Notes: generated by a model not told the origin, from the sequence alone. DNA of 64,000 nucleotides from Prochlorococcus sp. AG-355-A09 (GCA_003280995.1 QCDG01000006.1:42559-106558); one strand, 5' to 3'. Shown: positions 36,009-45,275, counted from the first letter of the stretch. Program-made: numbers and translations.

Positions 36009-36746
36009 TTAATTATCTAATAATTCAAATAATTTACTTATTAGAAGCTTTCTTTTTAAAAAAGTTTTATCAATATATTTTTTATTCTCTTCTTTCAATA
36101 TTTCCTGACCATTTAAGCCTAATCCTTTAAGGACAAACTCTTTATCTTCTTTAATCCAGTTATTTATCATTCCCCCCGTCGTCTCTATATGGAATTGTAA
36201 TCCGTAAGCAAAATTACCAATCCTAAAAAACTGTTCCTTACAACGTGCACTACTAGCAATGAGTACTGCTTTATTAGGTAACAAAATCCTATCTCCATGC
36301 CAATGTAGTACATGAAAAGGGTCTTCAAACAGTGCTTTAAAGTCTTTATTCGATTTGTCTATAAAAATTTGAGACCATCCAATTTCTGGTAATGCTTTTG
36401 GAGGTGATCCATATTTAAGAATTTCTACATCTCCCCCAGCAGCACTCGCAAGCAACTGAGCACCTAAGCAAACACCGACTATAGGTCTCTCATTTTCTAA
36501 TTCTTTTTTTATAAAATCTCTTTCTAACTTAAGCCATGGATATTTTCCGCTTCCAATATCTTTAACACCCATTGGTCCACCCATAATTAAAATTAAGTCA
36601 CCTTTTTTTGTTTGCGGCAGAGCATTTTTATTATCTAAACGAATAATTTCTATTTTTAAATCTCTTTCTTTAGCAAATTGTTCAAAAAGACCAGGCCCCT
36701 CTATTTCTAAATGCTGCAAAACTAATAGGCGTTTTATTTCCTTCAT
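36009..36746 (-). CDS. Class I glutamine amidotransferase (GMP-synthase-like)
   Basis: 245 residues. ILIMGGPMGVKDIG opens the fold, the nucleophile is in IVGVCLGAQLLASAAGG (Cys in GVCLGAQ) and the His-Glu pair in YGLQFHIETT. A stand-alone amidotransferase resembling the GuaA domain and gamma-glutamyl peptidases; the acceptor is unknown. The start overlaps the stop of the upstream exported-protein gene by 4 bp (ATGA). Confidence 0.88.
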   Translation of the reverse strand: MKEIKRLLVLQHLEIEGPGLFEQFAKERDLKIEIIRLDNKNALPQTKKGDLILIMGGPMGVKDIGSGKYPWLKLERDFIKKELENERPIVGVCLGAQLLASAAGGDVEILKYGSPPKALPEIGWSQIFIDKSNKDFKALFEDPFHVLHWHGDRILLPNKAVLIASSARCKEQFFRIGNFAYGLQFHIETTGGMINNWIKEDKEFVLKGLGLNGQEILKEENKKYIDKTFLKRKLLISKLFELLDN

Positions 36747-37039
36747 TCACTTTCCATTATTTCAGCTGATTCAGAACAGACATTAACGCTAAACCACTTC
36801 ATTGCCGACCAAGTATCTTCTTGATATGTACCTGCTGCAATACTTACAAAACAATCATTTTCATACCAACTTCGATAACTGGGAGTTACTCCTGTTCCTT
36901 TTAATCTATTTTCTAAGCCTTTTCCATATTTTTTAATAACAAGATTTATAGCTTCATTCTCAATTTCTCTTTGCTTTTCATTAGCAAAACCTCCTAGTGG
37001 AGTAAAAAAAAGAATTGATGCAATAAGTAAACGTATCAT
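36743..37039 (-). CDS. Exported hypothetical protein
   Basis: 98 residues with a Sec signal peptide (MIRLLIASILFFTPLGGFAN). The mature part is charged and helical with two Cys (ENDCFVSIAAG, FSVNVCSESAE) that could form a disulfide. Family not recognised. Coupled to the amidotransferase by a 4-bp overlap and 12 bp after the preceding gene. Confidence 0.65.
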   Translation of the reverse strand: MIRLLIASILFFTPLGGFANEKQREIENEAINLVIKKYGKGLENRLKGTGVTPSYRSWYENDCFVSIAAGTYQEDTWSAMKWFSVNVCSESAEIMESE

Positions 37040-37051
37040 TGAGTCTTTCGT

Positions 37052-37342
37052 TTATATGTAGCTGATTTCATATCGATTAATTAATTTTTTAAAATCATCT
37101 ACTCTCTTTTGTCCATTTTTTAATGGTCTTGAGGAATCAAGAACGGCTGCACAACATAATTGCCAGCAAGATTTTTCATCTAGTCCCAATTTCTTGCATA
37201 TATGTTTTGGAGCTTTGATAACTGTATTTATTTCTGCAATATGTTGAGTGGTTTCCCATAATTCTCCTTCAAGAAAATCAATTTCAATACTTGATAATAA
37301 TTCTGTAGCAACGTAATCCTTAATTAGCTCAGTTAATTCCAC
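37052..37342 (-). CDS. Hypothetical, paralogue of the 43.1-kb gene
   Basis: 96 residues. The segment IKAPKHICKKLGLDEKSCWQ and the following LDSSRPLKNGQKRVDDFKKLI align with KSAPTHICEGLNLKKDTYW and HKPPQFGKTKSVEVFDLLL of the gene at 43071-43370. The shared APxHIC motif with a Cys and the C-terminal helix suggest one small soluble family, function unknown. Confidence 0.7.
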   Translation of the reverse strand: MELTELIKDYVATELLSSIEIDFLEGELWETTQHIAEINTVIKAPKHICKKLGLDEKSCWQLCCAAVLDSSRPLKNGQKRVDDFKKLINRYEISYI

Positions 37343-37454
37343 GATATTTTATTAAAGCAGATAAGTTAAATAATCTCTTAGTATTTTTATAGCAAGATAA
37401 AAAAAAAGGAACTAGTTTCTACCTCATCTTGAATATCCTGTAGATTTTAAGAGA

Positions 37455-37592
37455 CTACATCATTTCGTATTGATCAAGTTTGGTTTTTAATTTTGTTGCT
37501 TGTTTAATCAATGACAAAGCTTCTTTTCTGCCTTTTGAATTATTAGCCTGGACTATAAGATCGGCGTATTTCTTTGCGATTTTTTTTTCCAT
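37455..37592 (-). CDS. Micro-protein, paralogue of the 45.0-kb gene
   Basis: 45 residues (MEKKIAKKYADLIVQANNSK, GRKEALSLIKQATKLKTKL). It shares K-I-x-K-K-Y, QAxN, GRKE and SLxKxA with the gene at 45000-45134, which supports both as real. Helical, soluble, unknown function. Confidence 0.65.
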   Translation of the reverse strand: MEKKIAKKYADLIVQANNSKGRKEALSLIKQATKLKTKLDQYEMM

Positions 37593-37853
37593 AATTTAAG
37601 ATATATAAATACCGTTTTTGAATCTTGGATCTAGCGAGTCAAAACTAGAAGTAGATAAGGAGTCAACGGTTAAACCTCAGAGTCAACAAATTGGAACGGG
37701 TTAACTCGTGTTTTTAATTTATAATCAATTAATAAAAAAGCTGTTGGTATCTACGATTACATTGTTTTCAAACCCTGATTTAATTTGTAGTTGTACATGA
37801 ATAGGATTGAAAATTTTCAAATAAACAAAAATACTTTTTATTGGAGGGATCCC

Positions 37854-38123
37854 TTATCCGTAATTGTGTGATACTTCTGTCCATCCTTTTCGGTGAAGTT
37901 CGTGCCACTTTTCCCAAGCTGAATCTATGTTGAGTTTTTCAGAGGATTTGTATCCTCCTGGTTCTCCAAGGTGATTTGCGTAGAAAAGATGAGTATGAAT
38001 TTTTAAATTAGGTTTAGGAGAATTTTTGCATTCTTCGAAAAAGATCATTCTGCTGCCTTCGGGATTTAGTAGACACCCGTTGGGTTTGCTAGTGCAACAA
38101 CCAAATGAGTACTTAGGATCCAT
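37854..38123 (-). CDS. Hypothetical protein, possibly DUF1651-like
   Basis: 89 residues. It is Cys-rich at the N-terminus (SFGCCTSKPNGCLLNPEGS) with a C-terminal SAWEKWHELHRKGWTEV segment resembling the (A-R)xxxxxLxxxGWxK end of DUF1651 proteins found elsewhere in this window. The N-terminal cysteines have no counterpart in the other copies. Assignment tentative. Confidence 0.6.
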   Translation of the reverse strand: MDPKYSFGCCTSKPNGCLLNPEGSRMIFFEECKNSPKPNLKIHTHLFYANHLGEPGGYKSSEKLNIDSAWEKWHELHRKGWTEVSHNYG

Positions 38124-38272
38124 GCTTTACCTTTAATCGGCCGGTTAATTATTAATACGTTTGTACTATAAATTATATCTTCCTTGTTTTGCTGTCAATC
38201 CTTTTAAGGTTAAGTACTTATTTACTAATAATTATTTTGTTTTTTAATAAATAAGATAATTTCTTTAAGTTT

Positions 38273-38455
38273 ATGAATTACAGGGAAGATCTAGAAATCA
38301 AACTACAAAAAGTAACACTTGCAATGCAGGAAGTTGTAGATGATATCCATAAAACTGAACCTGAGAAGCAAAGAATAATTTCCAAACTTATTGAATTTAA
38401 AGAAGCAATCATTTCAAAGGGAATTGAACTTAACATTGAATTAGAGGCAGCCTAG
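38273..38455 (+). CDS. Small helical hypothetical
   Basis: 60 residues, strongly amphipathic helix (LEIKLQKVTLAMQEVVDDIH; EPEKQRIISKLIEFKEAIIS), probably a coiled coil. No membrane segment. Family not recognised. Confidence 0.6.
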   Translation: MNYREDLEIKLQKVTLAMQEVVDDIHKTEPEKQRIISKLIEFKEAIISKGIELNIELEAA

Positions 38456-38528
38456 AAATATTTAATATCTCATGAATGTTTAATAACTTTTAGAATAATG
38501 TTATTGACAAAGAAGGGTTATTTATCAA

Positions 38529-38690
38529 ATGCAGCCTGGTACTTTTGAATTATTGATCCTAGTATTTATCTTTTTAGGTCTTCAAGCCTGGTGGATTATC
38601 CCAATAGTTATTAAGAATAATAAATTTAATAATAGAGGTAAGGATTTAAGAGAGGAAATTAAGCAATTAGAAAAGTTATATAAAAAATAA
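38529..38690 (+). CDS. Small single-helix membrane protein
   Basis: 53 residues: membrane helix ELLILVFIFLGLQAWWIIPI followed by a charged cytosolic tail (KDLREEIKQLEKLYKK). Family not recognised. Confidence 0.6.
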   Translation: MQPGTFELLILVFIFLGLQAWWIIPIVIKNNKFNNRGKDLREEIKQLEKLYKK

Positions 38691-38725
38691 ATTAGTTTAT
38701 TATTTTTGCAAACTACCTATTATTA

Positions 38726-39166
38726 GTGAAACTCAAATATCTAATGAAATTAAAAAAATTTATTCCTGTTTGCTTCCTTTTTATTGGGACTTTAGCTTTA
38801 CCAAAACCTTCTCTTGCAGAAGAAAAGATTGAAGTTATACCTATTATTCAAAGTTCAAAAGGACTAAGTGGTAAAAATTTTAATTATCTCGAGGGTAAGC
38901 CTGAATTAAGACTCTTAAAAGTAAAAATTCCAGTTGGTTTGAAAACTCCAATTCATACTCATCCTTCCCCAATGTTGATTTATGTCACCAGAGGAAGATT
39001 AAAGCATGTGAGGGGTGAAGAAATTAATTTCTTTAAAGCAGGTGATGCATTTATAGAGAGTAATAATGGGGGTCCCCACTATGTGAAAAGTGTTGGGAAG
39101 AAGCCGGCCATACTTCACGTGGGAGTTGTATCAGTAGTTGGAATGCCTACGGCCATAAATAAATAA
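38726..39166 (+). CDS. Exported cupin-domain protein
   Basis: 146 residues from a GTG, or 140 from the ATG at 38744, which gives a cleaner signal peptide (MKLKKFIPVCFLFIGTLALP, cleavage near LAEEK). The mature part is a single small cupin: KTPIHTHPSPMLIYVTRG (two His of the metal site), EEINFFKAGDAFIESNNGGPH and a late strand. It probably binds a metal in the periplasm; substrate unknown. Confidence 0.8.
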   Translation: MKLKYLMKLKKFIPVCFLFIGTLALPKPSLAEEKIEVIPIIQSSKGLSGKNFNYLEGKPELRLLKVKIPVGLKTPIHTHPSPMLIYVTRGRLKHVRGEEINFFKAGDAFIESNNGGPHYVKSVGKKPAILHVGVVSVVGMPTAINK

Positions 39167-39208
39167 GATTTTTCTCAAAGTTGTTCTATCAGTATGAGGA
39201 TTAAACTT

Positions 39209-40915
39209 TTATGAAGAACAGCTGTAGTGAGATACTCCTCCATAGTTAAAATACTGGCTTGGCTTTAGTCGATTATATTTTTGATCTATTTCTGAAGATT
39301 GTTCTATATATGGATTGCTAAAGACATCCTGTAACTCTTTTATTTTTTTGTAATTTCCTTTTTCAGCTTCTTCATATGCGGGAACGACCATCCATTCGCG
39401 CCAAGTATAGACTGGATTAAGGGATTTCATTGACGCTGATTTCGCTTTAATATTTCCCTCTTTCTTCAAGATTGATTGCCAGTTTTGAAGCCATACTTCC
39501 CACCTATTATTGAGCTCGTCATTAATTGGTAGATAGAAACAGTCTTTTAAAGAATCTAAGTTATCAGGGATTTCAGAGAGTTTGCGGAACAAAATTGTAT
39601 AGTCTGCTTTTGAAATGACCATGAGATTAAAAAATTCATTTATTAGACTTTCGTCGTAATGTTCTAAACCAAGCTTGTTTGCCCACATTTTCTTCAACTC
39701 TTTGTTCATCAATTCTGAAAAACCCTTTTCGATTTGATCTAACTTTTCTTGATCTTGTTTGTTTTCTGAAAGTAACGGACTAAGAGAGGAACAGAATGTT
39801 TTAAAGTTGATTGCCGCAGCAGAAGGTTGGTTGAAAAATGAGAAATGTTCACCTCCACCTGTCCATGGTTGAAATCTTGGATCAAATAATTCACAGAATC
39901 CAAAGGGGCCATAATCCAAGGTATAACCACCAGCAGCACAATTATCACTATTGAAGTTACCCTGGCAATAACCAACTCGCATCCAGTTGGCTATTAGTGA
40001 TATAAGTCTTGATCTGTATAAAGAAGCCAGTTTTATTATCTTACTTTCAATTGTAATCTCATATTCAATTTCATCTTTATAATTTCTATCAATGAGATGT
40101 TGGACTATCATCTTTAGTTCATTGAGTGCCTCATCATGCGCATTATTACGAACTCGTCTTGCAAAAAGTTCAATCTGGCCTACACGTAAAAAAGATGGAG
40201 CGACTCTCGTAGTAATTGCCGCTAGATTATCAATCATGATGTCAGGCTCAAAATACCTGGACCCTTTGGAATACCATGGTCTTCTAACTATTTCTGAACG
40301 TGAGACATAAAGTGTTAAAGATCTTGAGGTAGGGACTCCCAAGGCATCCATTAATTCCTGTGCGAGAAATTCTCGAACGCTAGATCTTAAGACAGCTCTA
40401 CCATCTGCTCCTCGACAATAGGGAGTTGGACCTCCTCCTTTAAGTTGCATTTCCATTCTTTTCCCATTGAATAAACCTTCAAAAACAGAAATTGCTCTGC
40501 CATCGCCATAACCATTGCCAGTTCCAAAAGGACATTGTTGGGTATATTCAGTCCCGTAAATTGATAATGCATAACCGGTTGCCCAACCAACAGGACTCAT
40601 TGGATAATTAGCAACAGAAATATCCCCTGAGAAAAAACGACAAAAATTCTGGTCTTTAGTAAGATCTGAGCTAAGATTTAGTTCTTTAAAAAGTTTGTTG
40701 CTATGGGAAATATATTCTGGTTCTGGAATAGCAGTTGGAACAACTGGTACGTAATGACCTGAATATACTGAACGCGGCTTATGATCATTTCCATCTTTTG
40801 TTGATTGAGGATCTGCTTTAAGAGAATTCATAAAAGAATAGTCGGATAGTTGAGAAAATTCAGAAAAATTTTCCGTAAGCTTTCCTTTTAATGAATCAGA
40901 TTTGGTTGGCATCAA
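39209..40915 (-). CDS. selO: Protein adenylyltransferase SelO (YdiU/UPF0061)
   Basis: 568 residues. Conserved SelO blocks: QLKGGGPTPYCRGADGRAVLRS (nucleotide loop), SVREFLAQELMDALGVPTSRSL, TRVAPSFLRVGQIELFARR and the metal-binding FNSDNCAAGGYTLDYGPFGF. SelO is a pseudokinase that transfers AMP to Ser/Thr/Tyr of partners, linked to redox stress. Full length and intact. No Cys near the C-terminus except CSS, which matches the family's C-terminal redox tail (SHYSCSS). Confidence 0.92.
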   Translation of the reverse strand: MMPTKSDSLKGKLTENFSEFSQLSDYSFMNSLKADPQSTKDGNDHKPRSVYSGHYVPVVPTAIPEPEYISHSNKLFKELNLSSDLTKDQNFCRFFSGDISVANYPMSPVGWATGYALSIYGTEYTQQCPFGTGNGYGDGRAISVFEGLFNGKRMEMQLKGGGPTPYCRGADGRAVLRSSVREFLAQELMDALGVPTSRSLTLYVSRSEIVRRPWYSKGSRYFEPDIMIDNLAAITTRVAPSFLRVGQIELFARRVRNNAHDEALNELKMIVQHLIDRNYKDEIEYEITIESKIIKLASLYRSRLISLIANWMRVGYCQGNFNSDNCAAGGYTLDYGPFGFCELFDPRFQPWTGGGEHFSFFNQPSAAAINFKTFCSSLSPLLSENKQDQEKLDQIEKGFSELMNKELKKMWANKLGLEHYDESLINEFFNLMVISKADYTILFRKLSEIPDNLDSLKDCFYLPINDELNNRWEVWLQNWQSILKKEGNIKAKSASMKSLNPVYTWREWMVVPAYEEAEKGNYKKIKELQDVFSNPYIEQSSEIDQKYNRLKPSQYFNYGGVSHYSCSS

Positions 40916-41290
40916 ATTTGTTATCTATTCTTTTAGGCGCTCTAATTTCTTTAAATTAAACACCTAAATGTATTTTATATAGATTCTATTAGGGATGGTT
41001 TTTGCCGATACGTTTGAGATTTAATATAAGTTAAAAGTTAATACTTAATTAAAAAAAGGATCCGCAGTAAGACATTTTTTTTGGAAAAAATTTTTTGGCC
41101 TTAAAAAAATAAAAAAGAACTTTTCAAATATATTAATTTTTAAACAAGAACCACTGCAAATACTTATATATTGACGAATTTTTTTTTAAGTTTGCTTTAA
41201 AATAATGTGAAAAAGTTTCACAATTTAATTTGTTGATCGACTTATACCACCCCCTCCTTATTTCCGCACTATATTACTTGTAAAATTTTT
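40916..41290. other. Intergenic region with one inverted repeat
   Basis: 375 bp between the selO and SNF-transporter genes without a convincing ORF. It contains the 15-bp inverted repeat GTGAAA-AAG-TTTCAC at 41207-41221, an operator-like symmetry. Nothing else is recognisable. Confidence 0.4.
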
Positions 41291-42634
41291 CTAACTTACC
41301 CAGCCTTTAAGCAAATCAAACACACTAATAAATAGTCCAAAACCAATAATTGGGGGTGCAACCCATCTTGTCATGAATTTCAAATAACGTGTCGTTTTGA
41401 TTCCAACTTTTGAATCACTAAGTTCTTCATTAAACTTTCCAGGTACTACCCATCCCATAAAGAAAGTAACCAAGAATCCACCAAAGATAAGTAATACACC
41501 TCCAAAAATCGAATCAATAGTTCCAAGAATGTTTAAGTTTAATGCAGAAGGAATGCCTGCTAAGAATAAGAAAAGAGTTATCAGCCAAACAGATTTTTCT
41601 CTTTTAAAACCAAATTTATCCATTAAAGAGGAAACTGGAACTTCCAATAATGAAACAGAGGAAGTTATTGCTGCAATATAAGCTAGTGCGAAAAATGCAA
41701 CAGCTACAATTCTTCCAACCGCTCCATATGAACCAAGGCCCGTAGGAATTGATATAAATAATGCACCAACTGTTGATTCAGAAATAGCATCACTTAAACC
41801 AAACGTTAAAACAATAGGAAAAGTAATAAGTCCTGCCATAAGACCCACCAAAGTATCCAATGATGCGACTCCAACACTTAGTTTTGGAAGATTACTCTTT
41901 TTATTTAGATAGGAAGCGTAAGTCACCATTACTCCAATTCCTAAACTTAAAGAAAAGAAAGCTTGAGTAAAAGCATTTCTTATGGTTTGAGGGTTCCTTA
42001 ATTCATCAAAGTCAAATTTAAACAAAAATGTTTTATATCCTTCCCATGCGCCTGAAAGTGAAGTGGCCCATATTGCTAGCGATAGAAGAATTATAAAAAG
42101 TATAGGCATAAAGAATCGTGTCACCTTTTCGATTCCTTTTTTTATCCCTGATGAAACTATTATGGCTGTAAGAACAAGACTTAATAGGTGCCCCAATAAA
42201 ACACTGCTACCACTACTAATTGAGCCAAAGAAAGTTTCTGCTTCACTTAAATTTTTTGGTAATCCAAAAAATAATGAATGGAACAAGGTATCTGCGGTCC
42301 ACCCCATTATGACTGAATAATATGATGCTATTCCCAAGGGAGCTATAAAGAAAAGAATTCCTAATGGATACCAATTTTTTCCAGCTAACTTTACTGGTGC
42401 AAGCAATGTGCTGGCGGTAGCGTTTCTTCCTAAAGCCATTTCAGCAACAAATACCGGAAGGCATACAATTAAAACGATTAGTACGTATAAAAGTACAAAT
42501 GCAGCACCTCCACCTTGAGAGGCTCTGTAGGCGAAACCCCAAAGGTTACCAAGACCTACTGCGCTACCAGCAGCTGCAAGAATGAATCCCAACTTACTAG
42601 TCCATTGTTCTCTTGGAGAAATTTTTGAGTCCAA
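41291..42634 (-). CDS. Sodium-dependent SNF-family (NSS) transporter
   Basis: 447 residues with 11-12 membrane helices. The first helix LGFILAAAGSAVGLGNLWGF carries the unwound Na+/substrate site typical of LeuT-type transporters, followed by FVLLYVLIVLIVCLPVFVAE. The likely substrate is an amino acid or related small amine, but the residues lining the site do not identify it. Apparently monocistronic. Confidence 0.92.
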   Translation of the reverse strand: MDSKISPREQWTSKLGFILAAAGSAVGLGNLWGFAYRASQGGGAAFVLLYVLIVLIVCLPVFVAEMALGRNATASTLLAPVKLAGKNWYPLGILFFIAPLGIASYYSVIMGWTADTLFHSLFFGLPKNLSEAETFFGSISSGSSVLLGHLLSLVLTAIIVSSGIKKGIEKVTRFFMPILFIILLSLAIWATSLSGAWEGYKTFLFKFDFDELRNPQTIRNAFTQAFFSLSLGIGVMVTYASYLNKKSNLPKLSVGVASLDTLVGLMAGLITFPIVLTFGLSDAISESTVGALFISIPTGLGSYGAVGRIVAVAFFALAYIAAITSSVSLLEVPVSSLMDKFGFKREKSVWLITLFLFLAGIPSALNLNILGTIDSIFGGVLLIFGGFLVTFFMGWVVPGKFNEELSDSKVGIKTTRYLKFMTRWVAPPIIGFGLFISVFDLLKGWVS

Positions 42635-42772
42635 AATTAAAATCTGTTTTTTATAGTTGATTTATAACTCATAAGTAAAAATTAGTTAATACCTTGCTTA
42701 ATAAAAACTAATCTTTATTCAATTATTTTTTTGCAAAAAGATTTAAAATCTAAAAAACATCTTATAAATACC

Positions 42773-43063
42773 ATGACCATTGAAACGACTATTCTAGATT
42801 TTCAACTAAGTAATACGTTTGAACAATATGAATCTCATATGAATGCTGAGGAACAGCAGTCGATGTTTAAAGAAATGGGTGTAAAAACATTTTATATTGG
42901 GAAATCAATAGATGATCCTAAAAGGGCAACTGTAATTTTTCAAGGACCAGAAAATGTTCTATACGATATTTTTATGAATCCTGAAACAATACCTATTGTT
43001 GAAGCTTCAGGGCATATTTATGAAGGTACAAAAATAACTCGATGGATTTCTTGGAAAAAATAA
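42773..43063 (+). CDS. DUF3764 family protein
   Basis: 96 residues from MTIETTILDFQLSNTFEQYE; an upstream in-frame TTG lengthens it by 14 implausible residues. The pattern HMNAEEQQSMFKEMGVKTFY and RATVIFQGPENVLYDIF is DUF3764, a marine picocyanobacterial ferredoxin-like (ABM-type) fold of unknown function. 7 bp before the following gene. Confidence 0.8.
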   Translation: MTIETTILDFQLSNTFEQYESHMNAEEQQSMFKEMGVKTFYIGKSIDDPKRATVIFQGPENVLYDIFMNPETIPIVEASGHIYEGTKITRWISWKK

Positions 43064-43070
43064 ATCTTTT

Positions 43071-43370
43071 ATGAATTATCAACTTTTAATTGAATCATAT
43101 TCTTTTGGGACATCCCTTTCTGAGCAAGAAATAGAACTTTTAAGTTTGGAACTTGAAACTCAAATCATGAACATTAATATATCAACAGATTTTGGCTGTT
43201 TTAAATCGGCCCCCACCCATATTTGTGAAGGTCTAAATTTAAAAAAAGATACTTATTGGATTATGTGCCTTGCTGAAATATTAGATTTACATAAACCCCC
43301 CCAATTTGGGAAAACGAAAAGTGTAGAGGTTTTCGATTTACTTCTTGAAAAAGGACTTGTTATTGGTTAA
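43071..43370 (+). CDS. Hypothetical, paralogue of the 37.1-kb gene
   Basis: 99 residues with SAPTHICEGLNLKKDTYWIM and HKPPQFGKTKSVEVFDLLLE, aligned to the minus-strand gene at 37052-37342. It follows the DUF3764 gene by 7 bp, so the two are probably co-transcribed. Function unknown. Confidence 0.7.
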   Translation: MNYQLLIESYSFGTSLSEQEIELLSLELETQIMNINISTDFGCFKSAPTHICEGLNLKKDTYWIMCLAEILDLHKPPQFGKTKSVEVFDLLLEKGLVIG

Positions 43371-43459
43371 TTATTTAATTATTTGAGTATTTGAGTTTTA
43401 AAAAAAATAAGTTGTTTTTTCTTTATTCTGATAGCATTAACCTAGGTTCAGATAAATAA

Positions 43460-43816
43460 ATGAAAGATTCTAATGAATTGATATTGGGAAATATTATTAA
43501 GCTAACTAGATCAAGTGAGAAGAAATTTAAACAAGGAAATTTTAAAGGGGCAATAGATGACAAAACGAAGGCTAATGCAATTTTAAAATCCAAATCTTGT
43601 GATGAAAAAATTATTGAAAAATATAGAAAAGAATTATCTAGATTGTATTCCTCAAAATTTGATCTTATTTTCGATCATAAGCTGAAAATTGATGAAATAA
43701 AGAGAAATCAAATAGTAAAAATGTTGGAACAAAAAAGTAAGGAAAAATTAAAAAGTCTTGATTATAAAGGAGCAGTAAAAGCCTTTAGGAGGGCTGAAAA
43801 ATATTTTTCAAATTAA
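43460..43816 (+). CDS. TPR-like helical hypothetical
   Basis: 118 residues. Two related segments, KKFKQGNFKGAIDDKTKANA near residue 25 and EKLKSLDYKGAVKAFRRAEK near residue 95, look like degenerate tetratricopeptide helices (G-x-F/Y-K-G-A). Very basic. No recognised specific family. Confidence 0.65.
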   Translation: MKDSNELILGNIIKLTRSSEKKFKQGNFKGAIDDKTKANAILKSKSCDEKIIEKYRKELSRLYSSKFDLIFDHKLKIDEIKRNQIVKMLEQKSKEKLKSLDYKGAVKAFRRAEKYFSN

Positions 43817-43945
43817 AATCAATCTAAATCTCAGAGATTTTATAAGATAAATTAAATTTATAAGTTTGAGAATAAAAAATGATGAAAGGGTTGATTTTTT
43901 TTCAGAATTCGTTTCTTTGAAGATATATCATTTTTGGTACTACTC

Positions 43946-44059
43946 ATGGTTATGCCCCAATCTACCTTGGAAAGCTTATTATTTTTTTTGATACTTTCTC
44001 TTGTTGCAACTTACATTGTTAATTTAAAGTATTCTTCGAAATTAAAAATACAGAAGTAG
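43946..44059 (+). CDS. Small membrane protein
   Basis: 37 residues (MVMPQSTLESLLFFLILSLV, ATYIVNLKYSSKLKIQK): one membrane helix with a basic tail. Family not recognised. Confidence 0.5.
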   Translation: MVMPQSTLESLLFFLILSLVATYIVNLKYSSKLKIQK

Positions 44060-44090
44060 TTTTTTTATTTATCTTTTTTCTTTATTAGAT

Positions 44091-44288
44091 TTATTTCTTT
44101 GGATCACTCCAAGTCTCCTTGTATAACCAGCTCAAAAAGATAAGAGTAAGTATATTCCCAAATGCATAAGTTATTCCTAATAATGGGTCGTATATATTTG
44201 CAATAATAGTCGACATTATAAAGATTATTAACCCTGAAACAACCAAATCCTGGATAGGCAAATGGTTAAAATTCACCGAATTTATCAT
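44091..44288 (-). CDS. Small membrane protein, two helices
   Basis: 65 residues with helices LVVSGLIIFIMSTIIANIY and ITYAFGNILTLIFLSWLYKE. Divergent from the next gene. Family not recognised. Confidence 0.55.
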   Translation of the reverse strand: MINSVNFNHLPIQDLVVSGLIIFIMSTIIANIYDPLLGITYAFGNILTLIFLSWLYKETWSDPKK

Positions 44289-44369
44289 TTGATAATTGTT
44301 TTTAATAGATTAAATTAATTATAAAACCAACAAGTACCTTATTTTTTATATGGCAATATCATTTAAGGT

Positions 44370-44600
44370 ATGAATAATTTCAGGATTACTAAAATAATTA
44401 TAGTTTTTTCATCATTATCGTATTTGAGTTTTTCTTTTTTAAGAAATTATAATTCTCCAGAAAATATAGAAAAAAGGTGTATTCTTAAATTTGAAAAAGA
44501 TTTTAAAAATAATTTGGAAACATCTCATGAAGAATGGAATCAAATTTTAGATTTAGCTGATAACAATTATTTAAAATGTATGGGAATACCTCAGTATTAA
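44370..44600 (+). CDS. Exported or anchored small hypothetical
   Basis: 76 residues: N-terminal helix (ITKIIIVFSSLSYLSFSFL), then a charged helical domain with two Cys (EKRCILKFEKDFKNNLE; DNNYLKCMGIPQY). It ends 2 bp before the DUF2839 gene, so translation is probably coupled. Confidence 0.55.
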   Translation: MNNFRITKIIIVFSSLSYLSFSFLRNYNSPENIEKRCILKFEKDFKNNLETSHEEWNQILDLADNNYLKCMGIPQY

Positions 44601-44602
44601 TT

Positions 44603-44818
44603 ATGGGAGAGGCAAAGAGAAGAAAAAATTTAGGTATTCCGCCTAGAGAAAAAACTGAAGATATAAAGTTGCCTCAACTTGATAAAAAAGCCATACAACA
44701 AAAAGTAAGGACTACATTGTATAAATATCCAATTATACCTTTTCTTTTTTATGGAGCTGCAATATTGATACTAATCGGAGGTTTATTTTATGTTTTCAAA
44801 TCCTTCAATATAGCTTAA
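44603..44818 (+). CDS. DUF2839 family protein, copy 1
   Basis: 71 residues starting MGEAKRRKNLGIPPREKTED, the DUF2839 signature, with a C-terminal membrane helix (IPFLFYGAAILILIGGLFYV). The MGEAKRR start decides the initiation site; an upstream in-frame ATG is ignored. A second copy is at 47027. Function unknown. Confidence 0.85.
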   Translation: MGEAKRRKNLGIPPREKTEDIKLPQLDKKAIQQKVRTTLYKYPIIPFLFYGAAILILIGGLFYVFKSFNIA

Positions 44819-44890
44819 TTAAAAGGATTATTAATTTTGGTATTTATGATTTTTTGGCATCATCAATTAAAAAAAATTGAAGGATAATAA

Positions 44891-44986
44891 ATGAGCAATT
44901 TTTATTGTGCAAAAATAATCAAAGAAATAATATATGAGAATTATTTACAGTTGACACCATCATTTGGTGTTGTAATTTTAGATTAA
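44891..44986 (+). CDS. Possible micro-ORF
   Basis: 31 codons (MSNFYCAKIIKEIIYENYLQ ...). No supporting motif; only its position in a run of micro-genes suggests it. Low confidence. Confidence 0.2.
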   Translation: MSNFYCAKIIKEIIYENYLQLTPSFGVVILD

Positions 44987-44999
44987 ATTAAAACTATTT

Positions 45000-45134
45000 A
45001 TGAAGAAAATAAATAAAAAATATTATGAAATAATTCGTCAAGCTGATAATGCAGTGGGAAGAAAAGAAGTAGTTAGTTTGTTAAAAAAAGCTGCAATAAT
45101 TATGTCTAAATCTGAGGAAAACTTAGCTGCTTAA
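45000..45134 (+). CDS. Micro-protein, paralogue of the 37.5-kb gene
   Basis: 44 residues (MKKINKKYYEIIRQADNAVG, RKEVVSLLKKAAIIMSKSE). Shares the KIxKKYxxIxxQAxN and GRKExxSLxKxA pattern with the gene at 37455-37592. Helical, soluble, unknown function. Confidence 0.65.
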   Translation: MKKINKKYYEIIRQADNAVGRKEVVSLLKKAAIIMSKSEENLAA

Positions 45135-45143
45135 ATTTAAAAA

Positions 45144-45275
45144 CTATTTTATAAGGATAAATAAAACACCATAAAGAATAATTGATGAGGATGCAGCCAT
45201 AATGATAAATGGTAGTATCATGCCTGAGTTTAACCATCTTAAAAGTCTAATTTTTTTGTTAATTACTCTTGGCAT
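45144..45275 (-). CDS. Small membrane protein
   Basis: 43 residues (MPRVINKKIRLLRWLNSGMI, LPFIIMAASSSIILYGVLFI): basic N-terminus, one helix. Family not recognised. Confidence 0.5.
   Translation of the reverse strand: MPRVINKKIRLLRWLNSGMILPFIIMAASSSIILYGVLFILIK

Noticed and set aside
39739..39975. 78-residue minus-strand ORF
   Set aside because: Out-of-frame shadow inside selO, whose conserved NSDN...DYGPFG block spans the same bases.
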